Shown: positions 53,053 to 63,262 of the stretch, one piece after another | How the letters are laid out: each line of letters starts with the position of its first letter | How positions within the stretch are numbered: the stretch's first letter is position 1 | NCBI GenBank assembly: GCA_028753945.1 | Contig: JAPNXP010000002.1 | Location: 12,338,001 to 12,402,000, forward strand | Source: Hexactinellida sp. DTS-2022 | Lineage: Eukaryota > Porifera > Hexactinellida | Reading direction: 5' to 3' | DNA length: 64,000 bases | Made by a program: the position numbers and the translations under genes | Notes under the pieces: model-generated | The model's input: only the letters and a program-made list of their open reading frames with translations | What the model was told of the DNA's origin: nothing | Database searches by the model: none

Positions 53053-54631
53053 TAGATGAATGTAATTTATTGTTGATACTATACTTAGGATGATGATATA
53101 GTCCAAAAGTAAACAACATACGTACATACTACTTTATCATTACGTAATTAGTTCTACCTCTTTCTTCACTGTCAACAATTAGTTCCCTCTTTTCCTAGTT
53201 AAATTAGTTTTCTCTAATTCAAGTTCTCTCTTCTAATTAACATATAGTATGTAATATTCTATAGTATCAGTATACTTGAGTAATACATATGGAGACTATT
53301 GAGTAGAATATACGATTCTAGTTAAAAAATGCAAAAATGCAAATGAGTTATTAACCAAACCAAGGTCAAAATTATATTGAGTTTTGTTGACTCATCATGA
53401 CGATTTTGGTATTATTAAAATGTTATATGAAATGTACCAAGTTTGTTCTTTCGAACGATATAACTATTTCTTACACTGGACTTATACTTTTTGAGTTATA
53501 AGCCTGAAAGCATGGTTTTTGAATCCGCTGCTAAGATAACACTCGTGAAATAAAATAAAGTGGGTCAAAAGGAACAAAGGGTCGTTACCTTACCTACCGG
53601 AACACCTTTCTGAAATGGTTTAATACCCTTATAGTGATAATCACGTGACAAGAAATCTATAATTACACCATGTGCCGACATCATGTTCTTTTGGAGGCAC
53701 TATAAATCCACCAACCACCAAAATATAGTGCCTCCAAAGATCATGCTTGTTCGTACAGGTATAATTTTAGATCCTCTACAATGTCTACATAGAAGGAAGT
53801 TTTATTGACTAGAAACCCAATTTTCAGGATAGGTGTCTCATGGGTTACAGATGTGTACCTGGTTCACCATTTTTTATTACATTCTTCGGACACATTTTAC
53901 ACATATTTAATTTCACAACAGGAACAATAAATGCTGTCCGAATATTGAATTTGTGTGCATTCGATAGAGAATATAATTCTACACCTTTTCACACTGCATG
54001 AAAATTAAATTGGGCTAAATTTGTGCAACAATTGAGTTACAAATTTCCTTTGTTTACTAACACTTCAGTTCTTTTGAAAGTGTTCAATCTAATTATATTG
54101 TTCAACTTATGATATCGAGAGGTCTTCTATTTTCTAATAGAAAACTAAGAACCTACATTCCATAACAATGACAGATTATATGAGTATATTTCCCTATATA
54201 CTCTTGCACTATTAATATACTGACGTATTTGATTCAAATTAATTCAGTGTGACACTTCTAAGTTGTTAATAAGCGATATTATGTAGTGTGGTGAATTCAA
54301 TTAATGTAGTGAAATGGATTTTAAATTATTATTTATTCCAAATTATTAAACTAAATAATAAATGTAGTTGTCATTGAAATTGGTGTTAAATAATTAATAT
54401 TTTAACATTTATTTATTAATACAGTAATTAGCTAAATATCATTAATCTCAGAGATTATAGTACAAGATAGAAACAAATAGCCAATTTATCAAATGATCCG
54501 TATGCCACGTAGCACCTCTACAAATGGGTCAACTTGAGATGAAGATGCATCGTCAAATAATTGTGTTTTACAATTTTTCTTAGTTCGATATTTCGCTTAG
54601 TTTTTTAATACATTTTTATTGGATACGTATT
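53053..54631. other. inverted arm and repeat-family DNA, no gene
   Basis: 53293-53500 is the right arm of the 41193 element. 53620-53820 contains the AGTGCCTCCAAAG palindromic repeat shared with 30110-31700, which looks inserted into the arm. 53950-54130 matches 31500-31680. The rest is AT-rich without ORFs. Confidence 0.4.
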
Positions 54632-55085
54632 CAGGGGCGTCAGGTTGACCAAAAAAGCGGGGGGCCGTGTACTAGTTCATTCAATATGTCAAACACACAA
54701 ATTAAAATGAATAGTAATATCAATTATATTTTGAATCCTTCCATGTCTGCATTCAATGTCTGCATTTCCTCAAGCTAAGTGAAGATAGCTTGAAGAATTC
54801 TTAAAATATGTTAATGACATTAATTTGTTTATGATAATATTAATTGGCTTATATTACACGTATACATTTCAAATACATAAATAAATAATATATAATCAAT
54901 AGTATCTAGTATTGCAATCACGCACTGCATATTTATTCACAGTACATTGAGTAAACTAGGATCAAAATACCTTTAAAGTGAGCATAATTTTTGAGAAGAA
55001 ACTTGGGGGGCGGCCCCCCGGTTTTTGGCTCATTTCAAAACAGGGGGGGCGAGCCCCCCCGCCCCCCCAAAACCTGACGCCCCTG
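54632..55085. mobile_element. hAT-type MITE, 454 bp
   Basis: Starts CAGGGGCGTCAGGTT and ends AACCTGACGCCCCTG, with a perfect 8-bp duplication TACGTATT (54624-54631, 55086-55093). G/C runs lie near the right end and AT-rich DNA in the centre. Confidence 0.94.
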
Positions 55086-55790
55086 TACGTATTACATATA
55101 ATACGTATAATCATAGCCTACTATACATAAGGCCTCACAGTAAATATGAAATCTGGACCAGGGATGCGGTCGCCGCCGGGAAACGAAATTGCAATTTTTT
55201 ATCAAATTTAGTGACATTCCGCTTAAAACAGATATTCCGGTGACTAGCAGTCGATATATATCGAAAAATATGCATATGAACCATAAAGCTAATTTTAGAA
55301 TTTTGTGTTGTTATTCACCCATAATATAAATAAGTGGTTTATGGTATATAACATACATAGCAAATTTATACTTTTATTACGCTCTTAGGTACTCAAATAA
55401 TATCCGTTTCAGTATAATATTCGCTTAAACGATATTCGTTTGGAAACGAAAGAATGTTCGTTCAATAATTTCGAACTAACTTTCGAAGAGTTGGGATAAT
55501 ATTTTCAGCCCTACTAAAATTACCACTGAATATAATCTATTTAGTATTTTTACGATTTCAAATTTTCGAAAAAAAAAACAATGCTATAGTTTAAAACTGG
55601 TTTGAAAAGAATCGAGACAATTGACGTATACTGTGTATATAGTTGAGTCAACATCTAAGATTCTGTGACCAACCTCTGGCAAGTTAAGTTTTATGCCTGA
55701 TTCTGATACTTTAAGGAATATCTCGCGATTTAAGCTCCCATGCCGGTCTCGAAAATTTGGGCAAACTTTTTTATAGCGACAAATTCAAAG
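55086..55790. other. no gene; an orphan hAT-type end
   Basis: CAGGGATGCGGTCGCCGCC at 55159 resembles a hAT terminus with no visible partner. The remainder is AT-rich and featureless to my reading. Confidence 0.3.
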
Positions 55791-56138
55791 GGCCTCCGGC
55801 AATGATTTTGAAAATTAAGGCCCCTCTCTGAACATTTCATAAATTGAGATTAGAGTGTTTTTGAACAGTATACTTTAAGTACTTGCTGCACTGAAATTTA
55901 AACTCAATCGGGACTGTCCTTTTGATGTAATAACCTGTTGAAGATTCCTACGTCACCTCTCATGGTGACAAATAACGTAGGAATCTTCTCAAGGTTACTA
56001 TATTCAAAGTTTAGTCTCGATTGTGTTGAGATTTTCAGTGCAGCTAGTACTTATCGAATACTGTTCAATAACAATCTAATCTCAATTTATGAAATTTTCA
56101 GAGAGGGGCCTTAATTATTCAAAATGATTTCCGGAGGC
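55791..56138. repeat. large fold-back (hairpin) element, ~170-bp arms
   Basis: GGCCTCCGGCAATGATTTTG, AATTAAGGCCCCTCTCTGAA and AATTGAGATTAGA on the left are repeated inverted on the right, ending CCGGAGGC; the centre pairs GATTCCTACGT with ACGTAGGAATC around an ~18-nt loop. A family-B element directly abuts its right end. Confidence 0.85.
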
Positions 56139-56645
56139 ATAGGCGCCGAAACTCTCCAGCGTCAGGGAGGGTGTAACTTTACATTTATATGTGAAAGGTC
56201 AAAAAAACGATTCCTATGGTGCATGGACGCAAAGTTTTACAAGTATGAGGTTAAAGTTTGGGGGGCGCGGAGCGAGTATTGCGAGAGACCTTTTTGGGGG
56301 TTCTGGGGGCAAGCGTCCCAGAGAAAAATGGACTGCGAGCGCGAGATACCCAGATATCGATTTGTTTTGAATGAGTTATACGTATATTTACTGTCTTAAA
56401 TGATATTGTACATTGTATTTTTTATCCAGAGGGCAATTAACACCCGCACCAATAATGTTGACCCCCTTCAATTTTACGGGGGAGGGGGTGGGGGGCGCAC
56501 GCCTCCCAGCGCACCCCCCTGTTTGCGCCACTGCTATGGTGGCTGAAAATCATTATGTTGGACGGGCATAATTGTATACATATATAAATCATCCAATGTT
56601 ATTTAGAAAAAACTTCCTATGGAAATATAAAATTTCAATGGGTCT
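56138..56645. mobile_element. family B hAT-type element, 3'-truncated copy
   Basis: Starts CATAGGCGCCGAAACTCTCC and follows 47008-47502 almost base for base, then stops at AATTTCAATGGGTCT. The right end and any duplication are missing, replaced by the protein fragment at 56646. Confidence 0.85.
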
Positions 56646-56972
56646 TTAATATGACACAGTGTCACAACCAGTCAATGCGTGAAACATTGGAAGAGCACGT
56701 GAAGCTTCTTTTCCAAGAGCAGCGCCTATTTTATGTGCAGCCAGAAAACGATACCGCTTTCCAGTTCCAAAGGCAACCCAGAGCTCAGATTGTGCTTTTA
56801 GTGTTTGTGAAACCATTATGGCAACGACTACAAGGACTTTGTCTACTGTACGTATAAGTATTTTCTGGTGGTTTTCTGAAGCATGTGTTGCATGTAGCAG
56901 CAAGCGAGTATCTTCCTCTTCATGGAGGCATGGCGTCAATGTTACTAGATCTTTTCGAGGAGGAAAGCACAA
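56646..56972 (-). pseudogene. TE-associated 'HEEADTR...HALTGCDT' protein fragment
   Basis: The minus-strand ORF reads PCLHEEEDTRLLLHATHASE, VDKVLVVVAIMVSQTL, ELWVAFGTGKRYRFLAAHKI and ALPMFHALTGCDTVSY. I recognise this as a domain spread through invertebrate repeat proteins; the acidic EEDTR and DTDV-like positions suggest a PIN/XPG-like nuclease fold, which is inference. The upstream part is missing at 56972 and the downstream part is cut off by the truncated family-B element. Confidence 0.5.
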
Positions 56973-57288
56973 AACTTCATCTCCATTAGTAACAATTATT
57001 TCTTTTTCTTGTTCCTGGATGGAGCTGTTGACTGATCTCGATAGGAACTCCCAGAGTTATTTTTTATTCTAATCTACACGCAAAAAATCCTGCAAATTTC
57101 TTGGTATAGATTCAGAGCCACTGCTTGTCTGCGCACACTTTTGCCATGTTTGGCTCTAGCAGTGCCTTTTAAGCTGTCATCAATATACCTGTCCCATACA
57201 AGATCAAGGCATTTACTCGTTCAAGTTGTGTTCTGACACATTAGGAAACAATTCGCGTTAATTTCCTATAATAAGGTATGTAGCAGAA

Positions 57289-57690
57289 TTATTAGTCATA
57301 TGACCATATATGGACATGATTGGAATCAAATTGGTTAACTCATTTCTGTGTAACTAGATAGAACTTAGCTTCCAACAGTCTAAATGTTCAGAATAGCCGA
57401 CTTCTTATACCTAAATAATACATTTGGAAACGATATTTCGCAAAAAAATCGGGATTATTAGTCACATGACCATATATGGACATAATTGGAACCAATTGGT
57501 TAACACATTTTCTCTACTAGATAGAGTTTTGCTTCCAACAGTAAAATGTTCAGAATAACCGACTTCCTATACCTAAATAATACATTTGGAAGCAATGTAA
57601 GGTTCATTTCTGAGTATTAGTCATATAACCAATTTACCATATATGGGCATTAAAATGACATAATTGGAACCATAGAGGTCGAATTCTAGG
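57289..57690. repeat. tandem repeat, ~160-166-bp unit, 2.4 copies
   Basis: Units start at ~57289, ~57455 and ~57615 with TTATTAGTCAYATGACC and share GACATRATTGGAA, CTTCCAACAGT and CCTAAATAATACATTTGGAA. The units have diverged modestly. Non-coding. Confidence 0.85.
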
Positions 57691-57717
57691 TGCCTCCCGA
57701 TCTTAAATAATTGTATA

Positions 57718-58203
57718 CAGTGGAACCTCCACAAACGGGGTGCCAGGGACGCAAGTTTTTTTTCCAGGCACCCCGTTTCTGACACTTGTTGACCACTGTC
57801 AACAATTAGTCTTCATGAGAGTTAGACTTGATAGTTCCTTGATATACTTCGATATGTACTGTTAGAAGCTTATTGTCATTGATAATTCGAGTTTGTAGAG
57901 CATGTTATAGTGATTTTTAGTTACATGGGATTACAAAAGGGATGAGTATGTGTTTCATGGGATTCAGAGTGGAAACCTTTCTTGAAAAATCGCACCTAAG
58001 AATACAAAAATTCACCGTTTGTAGAGGTTCATTTGTGTGGGAATCAAATTTCGGCGAAAAAAGGGTCACCCCGTTTCCCCGTTTCTACCTAATTCCCTGT
58101 TGGTGGAGGTTCATTTGTGTGGGACTAGGAATTTGTTGGAATTTTTTACCCCAGTTCCAGAGGTTCCCCGTTTCCACAGGCCCCGTTTCTGGAGGTTCCA
58201 CTG
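57718..58203. mobile_element. TA-targeting MITE, 486 bp
   Basis: Starts CAGTGGAACCTCCACAAACG and ends GTTTCTGGAGGTTCCACTG, flanked by TA (57716-57717, 58204-58205). Variants of GGAGGTTCATTTGTGTGGGA occur twice inside. Confidence 0.93.
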
Positions 58204-59295
58204 TATACATTTTTCTAGTTGGACAACAAATTTGATGCTTTTATCACTAAATGCACAATTGTCAAGCTAATCCGCCCCACTATTAGACCACCTATGAGGC
58301 AGCTACTAATATAGGCCCTTAGTAAGTGTATAGATAAATCACTCTTCGTATCATTAGAATAGTTTAATTATGTGAAGAGCAAATTCAATAGCTAATCCAA
58401 TGAAATTACAAGCGGAGGAATTAATATTACATTTCTAGATATAGTCTGTTAAGAATTACAGGAAAAATTACGAGCGCACAAATTAAATTTATTCTCTATT
58501 TATTGTCTCAGAATTAAATACTAGGTAGGTATATATAATAATTTTTTATGTAAAATTTCCGGAAATTTTGGAATTTTTTGGAAATTTCCCGACCTTACAA
58601 CATTAATACGTATTATACGCAATACGCGTATTAATCAACTTAGATATTTCGAATGTGTAGGTTGGGATTGGGCAAACACCCAACATCCACAGAAAAAAAG
58701 CTGACTCATCATCGATTATATTGATACTCAAACTAGGATATCTCGGAATGAAGGGAGTTAAAAGGAAACTTCCAACACACTAAAGGTTGTTAACTTCCGA
58801 AACACCTTTCTGAAATGGTTTAACATCTTTATAGTGACGATGAAGTTACAAAAAATTTAAAATTACAGCTTTGCTTATAGCATGTTCTTTTTGAGGCACC
58901 ATGAGTGCCTCCTAGGCAGGGACGGATTATGGGGTATGGAGGCCCCTTTGCACCAGCGTCCTTAGAGGCCCCTCCCCGTGTTGGACGGACATACGCACAC
59001 CTCGTTCTTCGTGGTTTAAGAGCATAGTAGTTATAATAGAAATTCCTGTAGATATAGCTACAGCATCAGGGTGGCCATCCCTCCCGCTTTTTTTCATCCC
59101 ATCCTCCCGACATCCCGCCAAACTTTTCAAACTCCAGCTTTTTTGGAAAATTGTTAATATATTTAGATTCAGATTACTTATATGGAGCTGAGTTACTGGT
59201 AACTGACTTCAGTTACCAGTAACTGAACTAGCAAATGGATGATATGACTTCAGCTAATAAAAGTCAGTAAATTTATTAATAATATTATAATATAT
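58204..59295. other. repeat scraps, no gene
   Basis: 58830-58915 is a piece of the GTGCCTCC repeat family. 58919 starts CAGGGACGGATTATGG, an orphan hAT-type end. 59068-59165 is the reversed end of the GCGGGAG element family seen at 4231-5088. The rest is AT-rich. Confidence 0.45.
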
Positions 59296-59565
59296 CATTA
59301 CTCTATATAAGGCCTACCATCAAAGCTGATATTTTGCACCAAGGATGAAGTAGTGTACGATATTATTATTGACCCATGGTGATTTACATTTATCTCTGTA
59401 CAGTTAGAAATATTTTTAAAAAAGTTGGATCGACTTGTTACTGATTTTTGTTGATTTTTACTAATTAATTAATACAATTCTCCTTCCACCGATATCTTAA
59501 CCACTTCCTAAGTACTATATTTGACTTTGTTTCTCTTTAATAGTTAGATATTAAAAAAATTCTCA

Positions 59566-59847
59566 ATGCCTAACTGTTCTGCCCCTGGTTGTAGGGGTAA
59601 CTATACCCCAGAAGAGCGCGTCCCAGTTTTTAAACTTCCAGATGGTCCACCTGAGTTACGACATGCCTGGATACGTGCTCTCCATCGTGAGGATATTTAT
59701 GACCTCAAAATGGTGTATGTATGTGCTAAGCATTTTCCGAAGGAAGATATTCAATATTTTCACACGGTACCCAGAGATGGCACATCCTATGAGGTCCCGC
59801 GAGGAAGACCCAAATTAAATCCTTGCGCTGTCCCCTCTCCTTCCTAG
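59566..59847 (+). pseudogene. THAP domain of P-like transposase copy 3
   Basis: A complete THAP C2CH finger: MPNCSAPGCRGNYTPEERVP (C-x4-C), HAWIRALHRE with the conserved Trp, VYVCAKHFPKEDI (C-x2-H) and the AVPS tail at ~residue 88. THAP domains bind the element's DNA. Unlike copy 2, all zinc ligands are present. The frame ends right after the finger through a small indel or missing splice. Confidence 0.88.
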
Positions 59848-60154
59848 TTTCCCGTCTTATTATTCCTTTATCCCTTCAATTAGAATCAAACGAACTCGGT
59901 TCTCTTACGACTCCAAAGAGGAAGATTTATTGAACCAAGCAACTAATCTCAGCTTGAGATCAGAGAATACAGAAATGGAGAAGTTTCGTGTTGGTTGTAT
60001 ACAAGAAATACGAGATAAGTTAGCTTTGATAACAATCCCAACTGACTGGTTGGTTTCGATTCAAACAGATAATTGTGTGAGATTTTTTTGCCTATGATGG
60101 AAAATCATAATATTTGTGCAGATATTTCTCTTGAAATAAAATCTTTTTTTATCT

Positions 60155-61714
60155 GTGAACGGATATATATACGGGGAGACCATTTCTCTCTCACTTATCT
60201 CTATCACTGATATTCGACAAATTGAAACGATGTTTACAGAGATTACTCTGAAACTTAGCTCTTCCCCTCAGAAGAAACATCCTCACCATATCTCTAAAGC
60301 AAAAGAACATATTGAGGAGGCCATATGTAATCTATTAGATAGTGATGAAACAGAATCCAACTGTTCCGATTTGCCAAGATTACAATTTATTCTTGGCCAA
60401 CTAGAGAATGTGGGTATTTACAAGAAGAGAAGGAAATATAATGTTATTACACGAATTCTGGCCATAGAAACGCATCTGGTTTCTCCTTGCTAGTTACAAA
60501 TTCTCCAAAGTTCCGAATACATTTCTTTTCCACATGTTCACACACTAGAAAAGTTGTACCCTTCTTTTGGGTTGGAAAACGACTCTTGTACTTACCTTAG
60601 CCAGGTAACTTCTTCTTAGTTCTCAAGAGAAGAATGTAATTATTCAGATGGATGAGATCCACGTTAACTTAAGTCTGAGGGGTGGGAAGGGTGGGAAAAT
60701 ATTTGGTCCTAACTTATCCCCTGAATACCCCACAAGAACTGTATTTGCTATCATGGTTTCTAGTTTACACAAAAAATGGTCCTGTATTTCTCGTTTGATA
60801 CCTTGCGCATCTATATCTGCTGAATACCTTTCCTATAATTAAGTGTTGTATTTAGGATATCGAATCTTGCGGTTTGAAAGTACAGATTATTTCTACCGAC
60901 AATTACCCTTTAAACGTGAACTTATTCAAGTTATTTTCTCCACTAAACAGTTAGAGACTAGTGTACCACACCCTTCTGATAATAAAGAAAACTCCATGTT
61001 ACTTTTGACTTTGTGCACAATTTGAAAAGTATTCGAAACAACTGGTTGAATCAGAAAGATATTAGGAAAACTTTTCACTTTACCAACTTTCAGAAGATTA
61101 AGCTGGATTACTGTATGTATCCTGTTCAAGTTTACTCTGCATCTTTTAGTGATGTGCGTCTCCTCTATAATTTAGAGAAAGAATCCTTAGCTAAGTTAGC
61201 ACCTAGCTTGACTATCAAAGCTTGTTATCCTTCTGCTATTGAGCGCCAAAATATGAAACTTGTTTTGAAAGTATTCAACGAATTAACTGTTGCAGCTCTG
61301 AAGTTACTGAATGAACTCCGTAACCAAGAAGACCGAAACAATACACACGACTTTGTTGAAATGCTTCTTCAAATTTTGAAACTGTTCAACATAAATTCCC
61401 CACTTAAAGGTAAACGTTTGAATGATGTTATCTCAAGACCTCTAACATACCAGGACGAACGATTTTCATTCTTAGCTTGTGTTGTTATTTGGTTAGAGAC
61501 TTGGCTGGCCTTGCCAGGAAATGTAGGAAAGTTAAGTAACAAACGTTTACCAGTTTTAAGCATGCTTGTACTGTATTGCCTCAGATAACTAACCATTTAA
61601 CTGGATTTTGTGGATTTAACTATCTTTTGACATCCTTTTTACAGACAGATCCATTGGAACATCACTTTGGCCTATATCGTATGATGTCAGGTTCAAACTA
61701 TCATATCTCGTATC
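60155..61714 (+). pseudogene. P/THAP9-like transposase body, copy 3
   Basis: Blocks in order: KAKEHIEEAICNLLDSDETE and LPRLQFILGQLENVG (60290-60420); IIQMDEIHVNLSLRGGK (catalytic Asp, ~60650), VFAIMVSSLHKKWSCIS, FVHNLKSIRNNWLNQKD near 61010; the helical insertion HDFVEMLLQILKLFNINSPL and GKRLNDVISRPLTYQDERFS; then TDPLEHHFGLYRMMSGSNYH (61645-61700), which holds the Glu of the third catalytic site. Stops at ~60493 and ~60843 and several shifts break it, yet the chemistry-bearing residues are kept. Confidence 0.82.
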
Positions 61715-61878
61715 CAATGGCGGTCCCAGGCGGGGGCATCCGGGGCAAATGCCCCGGGTTAAAATATTTTGCCCCGGATTCCAGCCCAATTGGTAGAATA
61801 ATTACATGGAGCATGCCCCGGATTTATACTAAAAGCTGCTCTTTTGCCCCGGGCTGGCCAGATCCTGCGACCGCCCTG
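61715..61878. mobile_element. hAT-type MITE, 164 bp, in P-like CDS
   Basis: Starts CAATGGCGGTCCCAGGCGG and ends GCGACCGCCCTG, with a perfect 8-bp duplication CTCGTATC (61707-61714, 61879-61886). It splits the coding block NYHISY from ILETERRLKLS. Same family as 11649-11819. Confidence 0.93.
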
Positions 61879-62383
61879 CTCGTATCTTCAAATCCTTGAA
61901 ACTGAACGCCGCCTCAAGTTATCTAACATATTAAAGATTTTTGCTTCACAACAAGATTGTGGCTTATATTCAATTCAGACATTTATTGATTCATACTCAT
62001 CCTTTGATACGAATAATGGCGATGAAATCGATGTCCAACTAGTCTGGGATGAAATTGATGATATAACTTCCATTGAATGTAGTTTACAGACTCTTCAGTC
62101 ATTAGCTTTTATTGCTGGTTATGCAGTACATAAATATATTTTTTAAACTCAGCCATGTCATGTTTGCATTGATCTTTTGACCATTGACAAAGACTTTATC
62201 TTTGATGAAGATTCACAACCCGAGTTCAGGCTTTTGCAATTAACTGACCGTGATGGCCTAAAGTATCCATCTGAGTTTATCCTCGAATCTATAGTAACTT
62301 TATGGAAGACGTTAATTGCAATTGAAAGCAAAGACAACTTGTTGGCGATATTGAGGGAAGGATCATCCAGAAATTTTTTGTGA
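61879..62383 (+). pseudogene. P/THAP9-like transposase C-terminus, copy 3
   Basis: Continues the body after the MITE: ILETERRLKLSNILKIFASQ, SLQTLQSLAFIAGYAVHKYI, then (after a stop) LTIDKDFIFDEDSQPEFRLL and LTDRDGLKYPSEFILESIV. The parallel piece in copy 1 is at 21390-21985 and 22135-22180. The tail is a helical region of unknown role in P-type enzymes. Confidence 0.7.
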
Positions 62384-62816
62384 AAGTAACCTTGATATTC
62401 TTAGAAGAGGCGATTGCTAAATTGAGTTGCATTTCTTGTGGTCTCTATTTTGACTATCCAAAAATCTTATTTTCACTTGCGCCAACTGTTTACTAGCTAA
62501 GGTTAATAATTATAACTCCGCTGTTGCATCTAAAGGTATAGAAAAGCGAAACTGAAGAAGTTCTCACATTAATGAAATACACCAGAAGGCTACTATTCTA
62601 TTATTATTATTGTTATTTGCATTGTTATTTGAACCCACATTATTATTTATTTATTCTTATCATTGTTGTTAAGTAAGCAATAAAGACTCAATAGAGAAAA
62701 TCTATTAATTTACTAGAATTATTTATTATAACAGATTAATTTCTAAAATTAATCTCATCGTACACTACTTCATCCATGGTACATTTGATGGTAGGCCTTA
62801 TATAGAGTAGGCTATG

Positions 62817-63262
62817 AATATATCTATTAATATTTGTTGTTGTTGTTACACAAAATATATATATTTTGAAAAATTTATGAAAATTAAAATATAACTATCC
62901 CAAATATATTTACTTGTATAATCAATGGTTTAGTGTAGAGTAAGGCCGCAAAGCGGCCGTTAACTTGAGGTGCGAAGCACCGATCTATTGCAAAGTGACC
63001 GAGACCGAAGGGCTCGTAATATATTATACTAATATTACTAAAATATTATTAGTTTAAAGCAAAACTCAAGCTTATCATCTGTGTTAATTTTAATTTTGTA
63101 TATTTAAATATCATTTGAAAATGGGGGAAATAGCAGAGCCTTGGAAATCAGGGAATCAGTCTTAATTAAGTTTAGTATTAATTTAATGAAAGATATTAAT
63201 GAAACATTTTGTTTGAGTACCTAAAGAATAAATAAAGTCTGCAATGCTAATTTCCTTGCAGA
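62817..63262. other. AT-rich DNA with a cluster of small GC hairpins
   Basis: At 62943-63020 three adjacent self-complementary motifs stand out in AT-rich DNA: GGCCGCAAAGCGGCC, GGTGCGAAGCACC and CGAGACCGAAGGGCTCG. Nothing else is recognised. Confidence 0.6.

Larger units (their letters stand above)
41193..53840 (+). mobile_element. large MULE/NOF-like OTU transposon bounded by inverted arms, heavily nested
   Basis: AGACACCTATCCTGAAAAT (41196) and AACTCAAAAAGTATAAGTCC through CAATAGTCT (41228-41536) recur inverted at 53293-53497 and 53815-53836, nearly base for base for ~300 bp. Subtracting the P element (42087-46622), the elements at 47008, 48229, 50178, 51114 and 52877 and their duplications leaves about 5.5 kb, a plausible element with one transposase gene (46741-52640). 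The outermost bases and target duplication are not resolved, so the boundary is approximate. Confidence 0.55.
59296..62816 (+). mobile_element. P/THAP9-like transposon (copy 3)
   Basis: Left CATTACTCTATATAAGGCC and right, reversed, CATAGCCTACTCTATATAAG share ~60 bp of inverted ends, including GCCTACCATCAAA and GATGAAGTAGTGTACGAT. The direct repeat AATATAT flanks it (59289-59295, 62817-62823). The end GGCTATG matches that of copy 1 (GATTGCTATG). One MITE is nested inside. Confidence 0.85.
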
